Positions 61,615 through 64,000 of a DNA stretch of 64,000 bases are shown piece by piece. Source of the stretch: SZUA-442 sp963792405. Lineage in GTDB: Bacteria; Actinomycetota; Acidimicrobiia; Spongiisociales; UBA5794. A model generated the notes under the pieces. It saw only the letters and a list, made by a program, of their open reading frames with translations, did not search any database and was not told the DNA's origin. The position numbers and the translations under genes were made by a program. Location of the stretch: the NCBI GenBank assembly GCA_963792405.1, contig CAWBVU010000006.1:1116001-1180000 (forward strand), read 5' to 3'. The first letter of the stretch is position 1. Every line of letters starts with the position of its first letter.

Positions 61615-62934
61615 ATGACCGCCGTGAAAGGCAGCCGGGAGCCTTCCCAGGAGGACGTCTCGGTCCGCGCCCTGGCGTGGGTGCGCGCGAATCGGGCGAT
61701 CCTGGTCATCCTGGGGGTCGGCTTCGCTCTGAGACTGGCGTGGCTCCTGTATGCCCAACCGACACCGGTGTCGGACTGGCATGCATACCGGCAACTCGCC
61801 GCCGACCTGATCGACCATCGCCAGTTCGGCTATCCCGAACCGACGTCCTTCTACATGCCGATGCACCCGTTCCATCTCGCCCTGTGGTCGCTTGTGTCGC
61901 GCTCTGCGACGTGGCTGGGCTTCAGCTCGGTCGTGCTGTCGACCGCGACGATCGGGCTCGTGTACGCGGTCGGTCTCCGCCTGTTCCCGGACAGGCGGAC
62001 GGCCATCATCTCAGCGGGGCTCTTCGCGCTCCTCCCTCTCTTCGTGCTGTTCAGCCCTGTGCTCGCCACCGAGCACCTGTTCATCGTGTTGATGCTCCTG
62101 TCGATGCTGTTCCTGCTCCGTGTGACCGATCGGTCCTACCTGCTCGCTGCAGTTGCGGGTGTGTGCGCCGGCATGGCCATGCTCACGCGGGGCGAGGGGG
62201 TGTTCTACGTGCCCGCGCTCGTCCTGTTCCTCTGGATGGGATCGTCCATCACCTCACGGCGGGACAGGCTGAGGCTGACCGTCGTGCTGGGCGTGGGTAT
62301 CGCCCTGGTCGTGATGCCCTGGTACGTGCGGAACTCCCTCATCGCGAGCCCCGAGACTGGGCTGTCGGACGGTGCAGGCATCAACTTCTACTTCGCCCAC
62401 AACGACTCGGGTACCTACGGCTGGTACCCCGAGGGGAGCCCGCTGGAAGGCCTCGGCACGGAGGAGGCGAATCGCCTCGGATGGGAGCTCGGCTTCGCCT
62501 ACCTCAGGGAGAATCCCGTGCGCCTCGTGGCCGACGTGGCGTACGGGACGACGGAACTCCTCCGGACGCCCGACTACGCGTTCTACTGGAGCACGAGGGG
62601 CCTCGTACCGGGGGGCGATCCACTCGATCCGGTGTCGTTCGTCGAGAACCCGATCCGATTCGACTGGGCGTACGACTTCGCGCTGGCGATTCCCGTGCTG
62701 CTCGTCCTGAGCGTGGCCGGCCTGCTCGCCTACCGGACGTGGTCGAGGCAGATCGTCTGGCTCATCGTGCCACTGATCCTGTCGAGCTGGGTCCTGCGCA
62801 CCGTCCTGTACTGGGCGAAGCCCCGATACGGCTACTTCATCCACGTGATGCTGATCTTCACGGCGGCGCTTGCGCTCGCGGCCATCGTCGACACGAACCG
62901 CCGCACCGGTAACGGGCGCACAACCGCCGGGTGA
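61615..62934 (+). CDS. GT39/ArnT-type membrane glycosyltransferase
   Basis: 439 residues from the ATG at 61615. The first outside loop carries PVSDWHAYRQLAADLI with the Asp expected for lipid-phosphosugar-using GT-C enzymes. About ten to eleven membrane helices follow, with FYMPMHPFHLALWSLV and MLTRGEGVFYVPALVLF among the recognisable dolichyl-phosphate-mannosyltransferase-like segments. An outside loop near residue 260 (SGTYGWYPEGSPLE) lies between helices. Donor and acceptor are unknown. It is divergent from apt and precedes small unknown genes. Confidence 0.85.
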   Translation: MTAVKGSREPSQEDVSVRALAWVRANRAILVILGVGFALRLAWLLYAQPTPVSDWHAYRQLAADLIDHRQFGYPEPTSFYMPMHPFHLALWSLVSRSATWLGFSSVVLSTATIGLVYAVGLRLFPDRRTAIISAGLFALLPLFVLFSPVLATEHLFIVLMLLSMLFLLRVTDRSYLLAAVAGVCAGMAMLTRGEGVFYVPALVLFLWMGSSITSRRDRLRLTVVLGVGIALVVMPWYVRNSLIASPETGLSDGAGINFYFAHNDSGTYGWYPEGSPLEGLGTEEANRLGWELGFAYLRENPVRLVADVAYGTTELLRTPDYAFYWSTRGLVPGGDPLDPVSFVENPIRFDWAYDFALAIPVLLVLSVAGLLAYRTWSRQIVWLIVPLILSSWVLRTVLYWAKPRYGYFIHVMLIFTAALALAAIVDTNRRTGNGRTTAG

Positions 62935-63085
62935 CGCCCGCCTCGAATGGCGGCATGGCCGACCAGCCGGGCGCTCGCTCCGTACACTCGTCCGTGTACT
63001 CGCCACCGTCGCCCTGCCACCACATGCACCACCATCGCGCCACCTCGTCGGAGGTCCCGTCGCCTGAGCCGAGTCGGATCCGACC

Positions 63086-63439
63086 ATGACGGAGAAGGTC
63101 ACCGACCCGCGGCCGATCCCCACGGCGAGCGTGTCGGCACTCGTGCTCGCGGTCGCCGTGCCCCTCATCTACCTGCTGTGGGTCCTGGTGTTGATCCCGA
63201 TCGCCAAGAGCGGCCAGGAGGACGTCGCCACGGAAGCCGTGTCCCTCGATGTCCTCCAGGCGATCACGCAGGCAGCCGCTCCCCTCGCGGTGATCCTGGG
63301 CGTCTTCGGGGTGGTCACGGTGCGGCGTGACCCGCACCTGTATCGATGGCAGTGGGTGGGCGTGACGGCGATCGTCATCGGCACGGTCGAGATCCTCGCC
63401 TACGCGGGAGGATGGGTCGGCCTTTGGCCGAGTTGGTGA
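63086..63439 (+). CDS. hypothetical three-helix membrane protein
   Basis: 117 residues. Hydrophobic segments lie at about 15-38, 60-78 and 88-112, with a short RRDPHLYRWQW loop. No motif or family is recognised. The frame is supported by composition and by the absence of a better frame on either strand. Confidence 0.6.
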   Translation: MTEKVTDPRPIPTASVSALVLAVAVPLIYLLWVLVLIPIAKSGQEDVATEAVSLDVLQAITQAAAPLAVILGVFGVVTVRRDPHLYRWQWVGVTAIVIGTVEILAYAGGWVGLWPSW

Positions 63440-63497
63440 CGACGCGATCCAGGCGCACCCGGTCGCGTCCCGCTCATGACGCCCGTACGATGCCCCG

Positions 63498-64000
63498 GTG
63501 ACCGAATCCATTCCCGTCGCGGGCGCCGTCATCCCGCTCCACACGCTCGCCGACCCGCTCGTCGTCGAGGCCGACCCGGCGTCCGAGGCGACCCGATGCT
63601 TCAAGAACATCGCGAGGTTCGTCTTCCGCCTCGTCCAGGAGATCCATTGGTCAGGTCGTGACGACACGGTGAGCGTGCGGGTGGTCGGCGACGCGCCGTG
63701 GTGCCATGTGATCGCGATGAACGTGGGCGCACTGCTCTCCTCGTTGCTCGATGTGGCAGTGGAGTCGAGTCCGCTCGCACGCACCGGATTCGACGTCGGC
63801 GTGGGGGATCCGGACGACGATCTCAGCCCTCGGGACCGCCTCTGGCTCGTCGCATCCGACCGACTGTCCTCGGAAGCGACCATGCGCCGCTACGACCTGT
63901 CGATCGGCACGGTCGATCCGTCCGCGGCCGCGGATCGGGACGATGAACCGGTCGACCTCGGCCTCGTGACGGTGCCTCATGGACGGAACCCCGAACTCCC
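63498..64000 (+). CDS. unknown protein, cut by right edge
   Basis: At least 167 codons from a GTG at 63498. It begins TESIPVAGAVIPLHTLADPL. Later segments include CFKNIARFVFRLVQEIHWSG and HVIAMNVGALLSSLLDVAVE. A leaderless TACGAT box sits 6 nt before the GTG. I recognise no family, and the C-terminus is missing. The composition is acidic and soluble. Confidence 0.6.
   Translation, partial: MTESIPVAGAVIPLHTLADPLVVEADPASEATRCFKNIARFVFRLVQEIHWSGRDDTVSVRVVGDAPWCHVIAMNVGALLSSLLDVAVESSPLARTGFDVGVGDPDDDLSPRDRLWLVASDRLSSEATMRRYDLSIGTVDPSAAADRDDEPVDLGLVTVPHGRNPEL

Overview
The window is a dense, GC-rich bacterial chromosome segment, about 65-70 % GC by eye. An actinobacterium is the best reading, perhaps of the Acidimicrobiia-like deep branches. 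This rests on gene content: a CtpE-like P-type ATPase, a BldD-type XRE regulator, DUF3054 and DUF6629 proteins, a LeuS with KMGKS, a GlnR-type operator at amt, and many leaderless genes with a TANNNT -10 box about 6 nt before the start codon. There is no rRNA marker here, so the class is an inference. There is no prophage, CRISPR array or intact insertion sequence.

Layout. 1-2053: a P-type ATPase cut by the left edge, inorganic pyrophosphatase and a DUF5996-like protein. 2108-6222: an aa3-type terminal oxidase operon (subunits II, I, IV, III, then a membrane-anchored cupredoxin-like protein). 6467-8245: a TetR regulator and its divergent NAD(P)-binding target with a clear double operator. 8306-9750: a small accessory strip made of tRNA-Ile2(CAU), a 148-bp tandem repeat carrying the tRNA 3' end, an unknown membrane protein and a truncated adenylate cyclase. 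9780-19900: small metabolic and acetyltransferase genes, a translationally coupled TrmL operon, acyl-CoA dehydrogenase and a MenC-like enzyme, with three copies of a 49-bp palindromic repeat. 12523 and 19981 are two secreted proteins with the same Asp-rich propeller module but different C-termini.

22182-26467: nitrogen module, with a GlnR-like operator, amt, glnK and convergent glnD. 27415-34369: tRNA-Asn, dnaG-rpoD, an Lrp regulator divergent from a 27-codon ORF, and recO-uppS-glyS. 36507-42430: a tightly overlapped operon phoH, HDIG phosphodiesterase, ybeY, corC, era; the phosphodiesterase carries an unexpected extracellular PASTA domain. 42574-48909: lepA-hemW-hrcA-dnaJ-rsmE, with a CIRCE-like operator, and a BldD-like regulator. 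49014-56562: rpsT, greA, holA, comEC, comEA and two peptidase-like genes. 56559-64000: leuS, proA, apt, a GT39-type membrane glycosyltransferase and unknown genes to the right edge.

Three genes (dnaJ, proA and a membrane protein at 34447) each have their reading frame broken by a single base although both halves are well conserved or coding-like. These are either consensus errors or real lesions, and should be settled before functional conclusions are drawn.
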